Positions 28,061-36,483 of a stretch of DNA of 64,000 bases are shown piece after piece. Both the position numbers and the translations under genes were made by a program. Below the pieces are notes generated by a model that was not told the DNA's origin, did no database searches, and saw only the letters and a program-made list of their open reading frames with translations. Position 1 is the first letter of the stretch; each line of letters starts with the position of its first letter. Source of the stretch: an uncultured Treponema sp. (lineage in GTDB: Bacteria > Spirochaetota > Spirochaetia > Treponematales > Treponemataceae); NCBI GenBank assembly GCA_937885175.1, contig CAKZZO010000095.1, positions 1 through 64,000 of the forward strand. Direction: 5' to 3'.

Positions 28061-28089
28061 ATTTTATCGGTGGCAGTTAAGCAAGTCAA
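28061..28089 (-). promoter_or_regulatory. Predicted hisHF promoter, leaderless mRNA
   Basis: On the minus strand TTGACT (28089-28084), 17-bp spacer, TAAAAT (28066-28061), predicted +1 at 28054, two bases before the hisH ATG. Confidence 0.65.
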
Positions 28090-28111
28090 TAGGATATGCC
28101 GATAATCAGGT

Positions 28112-28339
28112 ATGCTCGGTCAATTGATGCCCATTTTAAAAAGCGTGCTCACCAATAAAACTGTCATCATCTGCACGATAATTGTCTTTTTGTATGTCGA
28201 TTTTGTGTGGTTTGTGGCCCGTTACCGAAAGAAGCCACGTCCTGTGAAGACTAAGCGCATTGCATCTCCAGCCCCCGCACCAGATGCCGAAAATCCGCCC
28301 GCAGAAGATGGAGGCGGTGACGCAGGTGGCGCGGAATAA
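28112..28339 (+). CDS. Small single-pass membrane protein
   Basis: A 75-residue protein with one clear transmembrane helix (VIICTIIVFLYVDFVWFVA) flanked by a basic RYRKKPRPVKTKR stretch and a Pro/Ala/Gly/Asp-rich tail. The layout (helix, positive cytoplasmic flank, disordered tail) looks genuine. ATG 28112 has a -10-like GATAAT at 28101-28106 and no Shine-Dalgarno; ATG 28127 is an alternative. The last 89 bp overlap the 3' end of the RecQ-like gene on the opposite strand. No function can be assigned. Confidence 0.5.
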   Translation: MLGQLMPILKSVLTNKTVIICTIIVFLYVDFVWFVARYRKKPRPVKTKRIASPAPAPDAENPPAEDGGGDAGGAE

Positions 28340-29912
28340 TTGCAAGAAGGCTTTTTTTCTTTACGCAAATATCCACATGATTTTCCCACAAGCCGCCCAT
28401 CACCTGAATGCGTCTTTCTGCAATCAGCTGGGAAAGAATTTCCTGTATGTCTGAACTTTCCCACACATTGATGCCAAACAGCGGTCGGTCCCGTTCATTC
28501 AGCAATGTTTCCAGCAGGGGAGTCAGTTCAGAACGGGCGTAGACTCGGCGGTGTTTTTTGATAAAGCGATATACACGCTCAGCATCGTCGGCCTGCATGC
28601 ACAATTTTTTTCCAGCCCGCTCAGCATCGCAAATATCGCAGCCGCTGCAACTTGTCTTTTCTGCGGCAAAACTGTCCAGAATGAACTGGCGGCGACAAGT
28701 GGTGCTTCTTGCAAAGTCGCCTATACGTTTTTCGCGGCTGCCAGCAGGAGCCTGCCTGTAGCGTGCGTCATCAGCATGGCTCCAGATGAGGGCAGATTTT
28801 ACATTGGAACCGTCCCGTCCTGCACGGCCTGCCTCCTGAACAAAATTTTCCAGATGCTCAGGTGCGTCCAGATGTACCACGGTCTTTACATTGGGTTTGT
28901 CCATGCCCATGCCGTAAGCACAGGTTGCCGCAAGAATTCCATCATCGCTTTTGAAGAACCATTGTTCCACTCCTGTCTTTTCTTCTTTTGTCATGCCGGC
29001 ATGGTAAAAGCGGACGCGGTTTCTGCCAAAATATTCCGCCAGAAGCCGTGCCATGCCTTCGGTTCGGCTTCTTGTGCCGCAAAAGACAATCAGGGGTTTT
29101 TCCATTTCCTGCACGGCTTTGAGTACGGCTTTCTTCTTGGCATAGGCATAGCGCACTTGGTAGTGAATGTTCGCCCGGTCACTGTCGCTTTGAATCAGAT
29201 GAGCGTTTCCATCAAAAAGTACTTGGCTTACCCGCTGCAAGACAGGTGGGCTTGCGGTTGCCGTAAAAGCAGTCACTACCTGTACACCCAGTTTTTTGAT
29301 AACCGCGCCCAGCGTCAGATAGGCAGGACGAAACGAATCTCCCCATTCGCTTACACAGTGGGCTTCGTCAATGGCGATGTGGGCAATGTGACATTCCGCA
29401 AGGCGGCGCAGAAGTTCTTCATTCTGTAAGACTTCTGGATTTGCAAGAATCACTCTGGCCTGACCGCTTTTAAGCCGGAAAAAATTTTCTTCTCTTTCTT
29501 GCTTGCTTTGCCCGCCTTTGAACATGACGGCCCCCAGATTTCCTTCATTCATGCGCCGCTCCTGATCCGCCATGAGGGCAAGCAAGGGGTAGAGCACAAG
29601 GCTGGGACCAGAAAGCAGGAGGGCAGGCACCAGAAAGCACATGGATTTTCCCGCTCCAGTGGGAAGCAGTACAATCTGACGCCCCCGGCACACCAAGTCG
29701 CCCTCAGCCTCATCATAGTCGGCTTCTCCCCTTTCAATTGCACGGGCACTGTCCAGAATGTTGGCAATAACAAGTTTTTGCCATGCAAAAAGATAGCGTA
29801 CGCCAAAAGCATCATGGGCTGCCTGGGTTACGTAGTCCATTTCCAAATCATCTGCATCTGCACTCTGTGCGGGATAGTCTTCTCCCTCTACAAAAAGGTT
29901 TTTCTTTTCCAT
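28251..29912 (-). CDS. RecQ-family ATP-dependent DNA helicase
   Basis: A 553-residue superfamily 2 helicase. Motifs: Q/0 region FGVRYLFAWQ, Walker A LLPTGAGKS, DEAH, TATA, and motif VI QEAGRAGRDG. The zinc-binding region of RecQ proteins is visible (CRRQFILDSF followed by CSGCDICD), then a winged-helix-like region. No HRDC domain follows, so this is a short RecQ. It unwinds recombination and replication intermediates. ATG 29912 lacks a Shine-Dalgarno and has TATAAG at 29925-29920, so it may also be leaderless, but no good -35 is seen. The 3' end overlaps the small membrane protein gene. Confidence 0.85.
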   Translation of the reverse strand: MEKKNLFVEGEDYPAQSADADDLEMDYVTQAAHDAFGVRYLFAWQKLVIANILDSARAIERGEADYDEAEGDLVCRGRQIVLLPTGAGKSMCFLVPALLLSGPSLVLYPLLALMADQERRMNEGNLGAVMFKGGQSKQEREENFFRLKSGQARVILANPEVLQNEELLRRLAECHIAHIAIDEAHCVSEWGDSFRPAYLTLGAVIKKLGVQVVTAFTATASPPVLQRVSQVLFDGNAHLIQSDSDRANIHYQVRYAYAKKKAVLKAVQEMEKPLIVFCGTRSRTEGMARLLAEYFGRNRVRFYHAGMTKEEKTGVEQWFFKSDDGILAATCAYGMGMDKPNVKTVVHLDAPEHLENFVQEAGRAGRDGSNVKSALIWSHADDARYRQAPAGSREKRIGDFARSTTCRRQFILDSFAAEKTSCSGCDICDAERAGKKLCMQADDAERVYRFIKKHRRVYARSELTPLLETLLNERDRPLFGINVWESSDIQEILSQLIAERRIQVMGGLWENHVDICVKKKSLLAIIPRHLRHRLHLLRADFRHLVRGLEMQCA

Positions 29913-29948
29913 ACATATACTTATATGCAGCAAAATGCAAAAATATAC

Positions 29949-29998
29949 AAAAAATTGAAAAAAATGATGAAAAAAAATGGTAAAAAAAACTACAAAAA
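29949..29998. promoter_or_regulatory. Five near-phased A-tracts upstream of the phosphofructokinase promoter
   Basis: A-runs at 29949-29954, 29958-29964, 29970-29977, 29982-29989 and 29994-29998 have centres 9.5-12.5 bp apart, ending right before the -35 at 30000. This pattern is expected to bend DNA and could also act as an UP element. Confidence 0.55.
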
Positions 29999-29999
29999 G

Positions 30000-30028
30000 T
30001 TGAAGTAAGTCCTGATTTTAGGTAGAAT
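30000..30028 (+). promoter_or_regulatory. Predicted promoter of the phosphofructokinase gene
   Basis: TTGAAG (30000-30005), 17-bp spacer, TAGAAT (30023-30028), predicted +1 near 30035. The 30-nt leader carries GAAGG at 30051-30055 as ribosome binding site. Confidence 0.6.
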
Positions 30029-30064
30029 ACTAGCAAATCATTTTCTTATTGAAGGTAAACTTTT

Positions 30065-31519
30065 ATGGCAGAAATGAACCAAAAATTTGACTTTACTATT
30101 GACCAGTTGGGGCCCTGTAAGGTTCCGTCTCCTATTCAGCTTTCACGCCAGCATGGTGACTTTAAGGCAAACTATGTAAAAGACTCGTCCTTTGTCCGCT
30201 ACAAGGTGAATGTCTTTATGGAAAACAAAGATCCCGATGATCCTCTTGATCAGACAAACCTGATTCAAAAGGCCGGCCCCCGCGAAAATATCTACTTTAA
30301 CCCCGCTCACGTTACGGCGGGCATCTGTACCTGTGGTGGCTTGTGCCCTGGTCTCAACGATGTTATTCGTGCTATCGTGCGCTGCCTCTGGTATCGTTAT
30401 GGCGTCAAGAAAATCCGTGGCTTCCGCTTTGGCTTTAAAGGCTTCTTCCCTGAGCAGGGCTTTGATACCGTGGATTTAACCCCGACTGTTGTAGATGACA
30501 TTCACAAAATCGGCGGTTCATTCCTGGGAACAAGCCGTGGCGGCGGAGACCGTGTAAACGACATCTGCGACGCAATTGAATCTTTGAGCATCAATATGCT
30601 TTTCATCATCGGTGGTGACGGCACTCAGCGCGGTGCATTGGAAGTTTCTCAGGAAGCGGCTCGCCGTGGTCTCAAAGTTGCAATCGTTGGTGTTCCCAAG
30701 ACTGTCGATAACGACCTTCTTTTCCTTGACCGCTCATTTGGTTTTGAAACTGCTGTTCAGAAGGCAAAAGAAGCAGTTGCCGCTGTTCACATGGAAGCCC
30801 ATTCTCAGGTAAACGGTATCGGTCTCGTAAAGCTGATGGGACGCGATTCTGGCTTTATTGCTGCGGCTACCACACTGGCAAGCCACGAAACAAATTTCTG
30901 TCTGATTCCAGAAGTGCCCTTTGACTTGGACGGACCAAACGGCTTCCTTGCTCACCTGGAAGACCGTATCCGTGAACGCCACCATGCAGTTATTGTTGTT
31001 GCAGAAGGTGCAGGTCAGGAACTGCTGGAAAATCTAAACCAAAAAGATGCCAGCGGCAACAAAAAACTTTCTGACATCGGTACTTTCCTGCGCGACAAGA
31101 TTAATGACTACTTTGACGTAAAGGGTATTCACGTAAACCTTAAATACATTGACCCCAGCTATCAGATTCGTTCTGCGGTTACAACGGCAAATGACTCAAT
31201 CCTTTGTGAACGCCTGGGCAACAATGCGGTTCACGCGGCAATGGCTGGAAAAACCCGTTGTGTCGTTGGCTTGACCCATGACAAGTTCGTTTACCTGCCT
31301 ATGGAACTGATTACCCTCAAACGCAATAAGATTGACCCTGAGGGTGCATTCTGGCGCGATGCTTTGGACGCTACCCGCCAGCCGATACTGATGGTGAACA
31401 ACATGCAGATGGCTTTGGACAACATGAAAAAACGTGCCGCTGAAGACAACAAACTTGCTGAAACCCGCCTGAAGGAATTTGCTGAAAAAAAGGCAAAGAC
31501 AGCCAAAGAGCATGAGTAA
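30065..31519 (+). CDS. 6-phosphofructokinase of the PPi-PFK-like lineage
   Basis: A 484-residue phosphofructokinase, longer than E. coli PfkA and resembling the spirochaete/trypanosome lineage. It has [21 protein letters not shown] near residues 183-191, PKTVDNDL near 211 and [10 protein letters not shown]. In this family a Gly after GGD indicates ATP as phosphoryl donor, whereas PPi enzymes usually have a second Asp there; the Lys in PKTVDND is otherwise found in PPi enzymes and in trypanosome ATP enzymes. ATP dependence is therefore the better prediction, but PPi is not excluded. It catalyses the committing step of glycolysis and is monocistronic between its own promoter and a terminator. 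Confidence 0.85.
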   Translation: MAEMNQKFDFTIDQLGPCKVPSPIQLSRQHGDFKANYVKDSSFVRYKVNVFMENKDPDDPLDQTNLIQKAGPRENIYFNPAHVTAGICTCGGLCPGLNDVIRAIVRCLWYRYGVKKIRGFRFGFKGFFPEQGFDTVDLTPTVVDDIHKIGGSFLGTSRGGGDRVNDICDAIESLSINMLFIIGGDGTQRGALEVSQEAARRGLKVAIVGVPKTVDNDLLFLDRSFGFETAVQKAKEAVAAVHMEAHSQVNGIGLVKLMGRDSGFIAAATTLASHETNFCLIPEVPFDLDGPNGFLAHLEDRIRERHHAVIVVAEGAGQELLENLNQKDASGNKKLSDIGTFLRDKINDYFDVKGIHVNLKYIDPSYQIRSAVTTANDSILCERLGNNAVHAAMAGKTRCVVGLTHDKFVYLPMELITLKRNKIDPEGAFWRDALDATRQPILMVNNMQMALDNMKKRAAEDNKLAETRLKEFAEKKAKTAKEHE

Positions 31520-31535
31520 CATGAGAAAATAGAAA

Positions 31536-31566
31536 AATCCCGCTCATTATTGGGCGGGATTTTTTA
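31536..31566. terminator. Bidirectional intrinsic terminator
   Basis: AATCCCGC (31536-31543) pairs with GCGGGATT (31554-31561), followed by a T run on the plus strand and preceded by AAAAA, which gives a T run on the minus strand. It separates the convergent phosphofructokinase and glycosidase genes. Confidence 0.85.
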
Positions 31567-31588
31567 TGCAAGGCAGGTGCTGTGCTGC

Positions 31589-33016
31589 CTAGAGTTTATC
31601 AATGAGCATGGAGCACTTGCCAGACGGAATTGGCAAAGTCTTCTTTTTCTGATTCAGAATATTAATCGTGAAGTAGTAGAGTTTTTCACTTTCCATTTGG
31701 ATTTCCCAGCCACGGGCACTCTTGTTGCTCAAAATCGTAATCAGATTGCGCTTGAGAGAGAGTTTTTCGATACCCATGATTTCCAGATTGGGAATAATCC
31801 AGTCAACCGTTTTACGGGGCAGGCTGATGCTCAGACCAATGACATTTTCTATCATCAGTGCAATGCTTGAAAGGCCAACGCTGGCTACATAACGCTTGCG
31901 GGGAAATTCAGAACTTGCGCTATAGACGGCCGGACCTTCCTTGCAGGGCTTGTAGGCTTCGTAGAGGTCGCCTTTTTCTCCTGATGCGGGAGACAGACCT
32001 TCGAGAATGAAATACAAGTGGCGGATTGAACACTCTCGTGCCAAATCAAAACGCTGGTATTTTTCCAAACCCTTGATGACCATAAAGTTGAAGGCCGGAT
32101 AGACGCTTCCGCGGAATGCTTCGCCATCCTGAGAAAAATCAGGGCTGTCGGCACTCAGTGTGGGGAAGGGGTGGTCAGTACCGAATGTGGCAGAATTTGA
32201 CAGATGGCTGATTAGTGCGTCTGCCTTGTCTGCATTGGGAATTTCTGCCAGAAGGGGCCAAAAGCCTGCGATTGTCTTGAGGGACAGACGGTTTTCGTCT
32301 TTATCCAAATCGTGATAGAAACTGCTTTCGTTATCCCACATCATTGAGTTGATGCGGGTCTTGAGGCTGAAATACATGCGCTTGTACTGGAAACTCAATT
32401 CCTTGTCGTTGAGGATATCGCCCAGCGCACTCATGTGAGCCGCATTGATTGCCATGGCTGCATTAAAGTCCACTGGATAGCAGACATTTTGCCGAGGAGC
32501 GTTGAACATGGTGCTGGCAGAAGCCGGTGCGGAATAGAGACCGTTTTCCTGCTTAAAGGTTTTGTCAATCCATTCCATGTATTTTTGCAGCACCGGCATG
32601 ATTTCTTTTATGCGGCGTTTGTTTGCGGATTTATGGTAGAGGTTGAATTCAGCCCAGGCAAAAAGCGGAAGTCCCACTCCCTGAGGATTTGATGCATCCT
32701 TAACGGGTTCACCAGTCTTTACATCGTATCGCCAGCGGATTGCACCATTTTCTTCCTGATGCTCGTAGAAAAAATCAAGATTCTGATTGGCAGGAAAATT
32801 CCTGTTTGAATAGACGAGAAAAAATGATGAGAAAATAGAATCGAACTGATCAATTACCAGTTGGTCGTTTCCGGGATACATGAAGTATCCATCTGGAGAA
32901 AGTTCGCCTGTTTTGCCATCGAGCCAGAAATTTGAGAGCCACGCCCATGTTTTATCATAGATGTCTACAAAATCCTGGTCGTAAAAATGGATTTTAGGAA
33001 AGTCGCGCTTGTTCAC
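31589..33016 (-). CDS. Glycoside hydrolase of the trehalase/GH63-like (alpha/alpha)6 class
   Basis: A 475-residue protein without signal peptide, hence cytoplasmic. It resembles MGH1/GH63-type and trehalase-like glycosidases: the C-terminal part has FRGSVYPAFNFMVIKGLEKY followed by LYEAYKPCKEGPAVYS, matching in layout the family's W/F-R-G-x-x-x-P-x-x-N and Y-E-x-Y-x-P-x-x-G motifs. Helical segments dominate. The substrate could be a disaccharide or compatible solute; it cannot be fixed here. The start is GTG with GGAG 5 nt upstream. An extended -10 (TG then TATAAT at 33059-33054) gives a leader of about 30 nt. Confidence 0.68.
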   Translation of the reverse strand: MNKRDFPKIHFYDQDFVDIYDKTWAWLSNFWLDGKTGELSPDGYFMYPGNDQLVIDQFDSIFSSFFLVYSNRNFPANQNLDFFYEHQEENGAIRWRYDVKTGEPVKDASNPQGVGLPLFAWAEFNLYHKSANKRRIKEIMPVLQKYMEWIDKTFKQENGLYSAPASASTMFNAPRQNVCYPVDFNAAMAINAAHMSALGDILNDKELSFQYKRMYFSLKTRINSMMWDNESSFYHDLDKDENRLSLKTIAGFWPLLAEIPNADKADALISHLSNSATFGTDHPFPTLSADSPDFSQDGEAFRGSVYPAFNFMVIKGLEKYQRFDLARECSIRHLYFILEGLSPASGEKGDLYEAYKPCKEGPAVYSASSEFPRKRYVASVGLSSIALMIENVIGLSISLPRKTVDWIIPNLEIMGIEKLSLKRNLITILSNKSARGWEIQMESEKLYYFTINILNQKKKTLPIPSGKCSMLIDKL

Positions 33017-33118
33017 AAAAACTCCAAGACTTTTAGTTTAGTCGTCACTTTTTATTATAGCATACTTTTAAAAAAAAGGTTTAAATAAACAGAAAATTAT
33101 TTTTATTTTTCTGACCTG

Positions 33119-34969
33119 CTATTCGTCTTCGCCATCTCCGCTGACAGACTCTTGACTGGGTGCAGCAGGAGCGGCAGGTGCAGAGGCCGTTGTGCTGGCA
33201 GGTCTAGGGCTTGCACTGCTTGTCTGTGCGGTTGGACGGCTAAAGGTCAGTCTGATAACTTCCTTGTTGTCCTTGTGGCGGGATTTTAGGAAGAGGGTTC
33301 TTGTCTGTTCATTGTATACGTAGCCGGACGAATTGTAGCTTTCAAATCGCGGGTCAGTATGGAAGGCAATGCCGTAGATGTTGATGCCTGTAAAGGGCTT
33401 GATTTCCTTGAGGATGAGGTAGTGCGTGTCGTTCTGGGGGAAAGTGATAGTGATGGTAGCCGCACTGTGGTCAGCAGATTCCACATAGGTGATGTTTTCT
33501 GCACAGGTCCATGCCCAAATCTTTTTGTTTCCGTTGCGTCCGATAATCTGATAATGAGGATAGAAGGGGTTGTCTCTCATAAGGATGGGGTAGGCTTCTG
33601 CCAGTGTACGGATATCATGTTCATTAGTCTGAGAGAATGCTGAATTGATGATGAGGCGACCGCAGATTTCATATTCGGCGGAAGAAATATAGCTGCCGTA
33701 ATCCAGCAGGGTCTTGCCAGTGTCCAGAGCCTGCAGGAATGAAACAGTCATGTCTTTTTCCGTCAGTTGAATCATGTCGTTTGCAAGCGAACAGTGGTTT
33801 TCAATCGTAACAAGACAGGTGGGAATGGCGTATTCCATCTTTTCTGCCAGGAATGATTTTTCCTTGACAAGGGCAAGATAGACGGAAATGATGCCGGTTG
33901 CCTGGGATAGTGTTGGCTTGAATTCAGGCAGTGTAGAAATCATTGTGGCGAGGTTCAAGATGGTTCCGCTTGTTTCTTCCCTGAGCATGTAGTCGGCAAT
34001 GGCTGATACCGTAAAGATGTCCAGATTCTTCTGCGCCAGGGCATTTTTGACCATTTCTGCCATATTGTCGCTTACCATGGTAAGGCTTTGGTTCATCGAA
34101 ACCAGTGAGTCAAGGAAGGGTGCAGAGAAATAGGTTCTGCGTGAGCCGCGGCGCAGGGATTCTGGAATCTTACCCAATGCTTCCTGATAGCGCTTGTGGG
34201 CTGCCATTTCTGCAATGTAGGCGACGGCAGTGTTTTCCGTAAAGACTGCGCTGTCCTGCATGGTGGCGGCAGAGATGTTCATAATGCTTGTGCTCAGGCG
34301 CTTGAGGGAGTCTTCATAGGCTCCCACGGTGCTGAGGGGTGTTTCGGCTGAAACGGAACGGAAGGTAAAGCGGGTCTCTGGCTCGTAGATGGCATAGGAG
34401 GCCATGGTGTTGGTGCTGGTAAAGGAGAACATGTCCTGATTGATTTCAGGTGCGTTCATCACGTAAACGGCATTCTTTGAGCTTACAATCTGGCGATTTT
34501 TTGTCTGTTCTGTAACGGCAAAGCCTGATTCTGTTTTATACGTAAGGGAGAGGGAAAGTGCGTTCTCCGGCAGTTTTGCTGAAACGAAAAGACCTGCTTT
34601 TTGCGATGTGTCGGTGACGCTGAAAGTAAGTTCGGTGTCGTTGTCAAACTGGAAAGTGAAGGCCAGGGGACTTGACTGATTCCAGCCGGTAAGCGTGAGG
34701 TTTTTCTGCTCCTGATTTTCGGCAAGGTTCAGTACTGCGGGTGTTACGTCATCGGCGGTAAAGGAAATGCCCTTAAAGGAAACTTGCAGGGTATTTTTAA
34801 GTTGTGTCTTTCCCTGTGAGTCCTGACTTTGCGCTACTGAGATTCTGAGCAGACCGATATTGCGGGAAATGACAGATTCGTTCTTAAATTGGAGCACGAA
34901 AATGCCGATAATGATAATGCTGTATAAAATAGTGAGTCCAAATATTTTTTTTACAGGATGTCGTAACAT
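33119..34969 (-). CDS. Membrane-anchored protein of unknown function
   Basis: A 616-residue protein with one N-terminal transmembrane segment (IFGLTILYSIIIIGIFVLQF) and a large extracytoplasmic part. Residues about 35-170 look beta-rich, the middle (about 210-470) is helical, and the end is a Ser/Pro/Ala/Thr-rich tail. I do not recognise a family; the N-anchored layout with periplasmic bulk is compatible with an envelope assembly or cell-wall role (inference only). A TTG at 35005 would add 12 residues but is itself the -35 hexamer of the predicted promoter, so ATG 34969 is taken. Confidence 0.68.
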   Translation of the reverse strand: MLRHPVKKIFGLTILYSIIIIGIFVLQFKNESVISRNIGLLRISVAQSQDSQGKTQLKNTLQVSFKGISFTADDVTPAVLNLAENQEQKNLTLTGWNQSSPLAFTFQFDNDTELTFSVTDTSQKAGLFVSAKLPENALSLSLTYKTESGFAVTEQTKNRQIVSSKNAVYVMNAPEINQDMFSFTSTNTMASYAIYEPETRFTFRSVSAETPLSTVGAYEDSLKRLSTSIMNISAATMQDSAVFTENTAVAYIAEMAAHKRYQEALGKIPESLRRGSRRTYFSAPFLDSLVSMNQSLTMVSDNMAEMVKNALAQKNLDIFTVSAIADYMLREETSGTILNLATMISTLPEFKPTLSQATGIISVYLALVKEKSFLAEKMEYAIPTCLVTIENHCSLANDMIQLTEKDMTVSFLQALDTGKTLLDYGSYISSAEYEICGRLIINSAFSQTNEHDIRTLAEAYPILMRDNPFYPHYQIIGRNGNKKIWAWTCAENITYVESADHSAATITITFPQNDTHYLILKEIKPFTGINIYGIAFHTDPRFESYNSSGYVYNEQTRTLFLKSRHKDNKEVIRLTFSRPTAQTSSASPRPASTTASAPAAPAAPSQESVSGDGEDE

Positions 34970-34976
34970 TTTGCAT

Positions 34977-35005
34977 AGTGTAGCTAATGATTGCGATAAT
35001 TTCAA
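34977..35005 (-). promoter_or_regulatory. Predicted promoter, leaderless mRNA for the 616-residue protein
   Basis: On the minus strand TTGAAA (35005-35000), 17-bp spacer, TACACT (34982-34977), predicted +1 at 34970, one base before the ATG. No ribosome binding site. Confidence 0.6.
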
Positions 35006-35040
35006 CTATACTATAAAGTACTGTTGTGGGAGAAAATCAT

Positions 35041-36483
35041 ATGTTTTATAAGAAAGTTTTGATTTCCTTTGTATCTGCCGTTGTCTTCGTCACGCTTTCC
35101 TGCGCCTCAACGGAAGTTGCACCAAAGTCATCGGTAAAGCAGACGGAAAAAAAGACCGAGCTAAAGGCTTCCCCCGTCACAAAGAATACTGCCCCCGAAG
35201 CAAGGGCAACGCCTGAAGTGCAATTTGCCCAGAATGTGAGCACTGCACTGGAGTCAGGCAACACGGATAAGGCTCTGGCTTTGTTTGAGTCCATGCCTGC
35301 GAGCATGCAGAATGATTCTGACTTGCAGACCCTCAAGGCATCGCTTTTGCTTTCGTCAGGAAAAACCAGTGAGGCGGAAAACCTTGCAAAAGAATTGCTC
35401 GCCGCTAACCCAAAAGACGTGGATGTATTGGGGCTGAACGTGATGGTGGCAAAAAGCAAGGGCGACACTAGGACAAAATCTGCGCTGCTTAAACAGATTA
35501 TTGCCATTGACCCCAAAAATCCCGATGCAAATCTGGAACTGGGCGATGAGCAGGCCTTAAAGCACAATTACCGCAGCGCACGCAACTATTACAAGACTGC
35601 CCTTGCCTCCGAGCCAAATAATACGGCTGCCCTTTTTAGTTACGGAAAAATGTCCTACTATCTGGAACAGGATTCCGATGCAAAGCAGTCATTTGAAAAA
35701 ATTCTGGAACAAAATCCCAATGACACGCAGGCCCTGTCCTATCTTGGAAAACTGGAAGGTGAGGCAAAACGCTATCGCACCGCACGTGACTACATCAACC
35801 GCGCCATAAAAATTGAGCCGGACAACCCTGACTTTTATTTGGATTTGGGCACCTATTCTCGCTTTTTGGGTGACTACAAGGGTGCGGAAGGCGCATGGCA
35901 AAAAGCCGTAAAATATGACCCCGACTATTTTTTGGGTTATGCCTATCTTGCGGGGCTGTATGACGAGCAGAACGATTTTGACAAGGCATTGGAATACTAC
36001 CGCAAGGTGGTGGAAAAAAATCCCAAGTATTTCTATGCTTATGAATCTCTGGGCATGTTTGCATGGCACAAAGGAAATTGGGCGGAAGCCCGGTCTGCCT
36101 TTGAGATGGCGAGGGCAAAAAATCCTGACAATGTTTCCTATGCGCTGATGATTGCCGCCAGCTACTGGAAGGAAAACAAAATTCCCGACCTGAAAAAATG
36201 TACCGAAAGCGTGATGAAGGGCATGGACAGGACGAGCCTTGAATATGCCGTAACGCGCATGTACCATGACATGGGTGGCGATATTGGTGTAGTACAGAAG
36301 GTGGCAAACGAATCCAACCGCAATAAAAAAGGCAAGTTCCTCTACTACACGGCCTTGTATTTTGAACTCAAAAAGAATTCCTCTATTGCGCAAAAGTATT
36401 ATGCGGAAGTAGTGGGAATGCAGAGTCCCATGTTCTTTGAATACCGCCTAGCCGAATGGAGTGCAGCCGATGCCGCAGACTGA
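35041..36483 (+). CDS. TPR-repeat lipoprotein
   Basis: A 480-residue protein with a lipoprotein signal peptide: basic start, hydrophobic VLISFVSAVVFVTLSC and lipid-attachment Cys at residue 21, followed by a Lys/Thr/Pro-rich linker. From about residue 65 on there are roughly eight TPR-like repeats (for example LELGDEQALKHNYRSARNYY and YLDLGTYSRFLGDYKGAEGA). It should be membrane-anchored on the periplasmic side and act as a protein-binding scaffold. GGGAGAA at 35028-35034 is a clear ribosome binding site, in contrast to the divergent neighbour. It overlaps the TraB-family gene by 14 nt. Confidence 0.82.
   Translation: MFYKKVLISFVSAVVFVTLSCASTEVAPKSSVKQTEKKTELKASPVTKNTAPEARATPEVQFAQNVSTALESGNTDKALALFESMPASMQNDSDLQTLKASLLLSSGKTSEAENLAKELLAANPKDVDVLGLNVMVAKSKGDTRTKSALLKQIIAIDPKNPDANLELGDEQALKHNYRSARNYYKTALASEPNNTAALFSYGKMSYYLEQDSDAKQSFEKILEQNPNDTQALSYLGKLEGEAKRYRTARDYINRAIKIEPDNPDFYLDLGTYSRFLGDYKGAEGAWQKAVKYDPDYFLGYAYLAGLYDEQNDFDKALEYYRKVVEKNPKYFYAYESLGMFAWHKGNWAEARSAFEMARAKNPDNVSYALMIAASYWKENKIPDLKKCTESVMKGMDRTSLEYAVTRMYHDMGGDIGVVQKVANESNRNKKGKFLYYTALYFELKKNSSIAQKYYAEVVGMQSPMFFEYRLAEWSAADAAD

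Noticed and set aside
28551..29429. 292-codon open frame opposite the RecQ-like gene
   Set aside because: Covers the helicase core, whose motifs are unmistakable on the minus strand; no coding features of its own.
34970..35005. TTG start for the 616-residue protein
   Set aside because: The TTG is the first part of the predicted -35 hexamer TTGAAA; ATG 34969 is placed right after +1.
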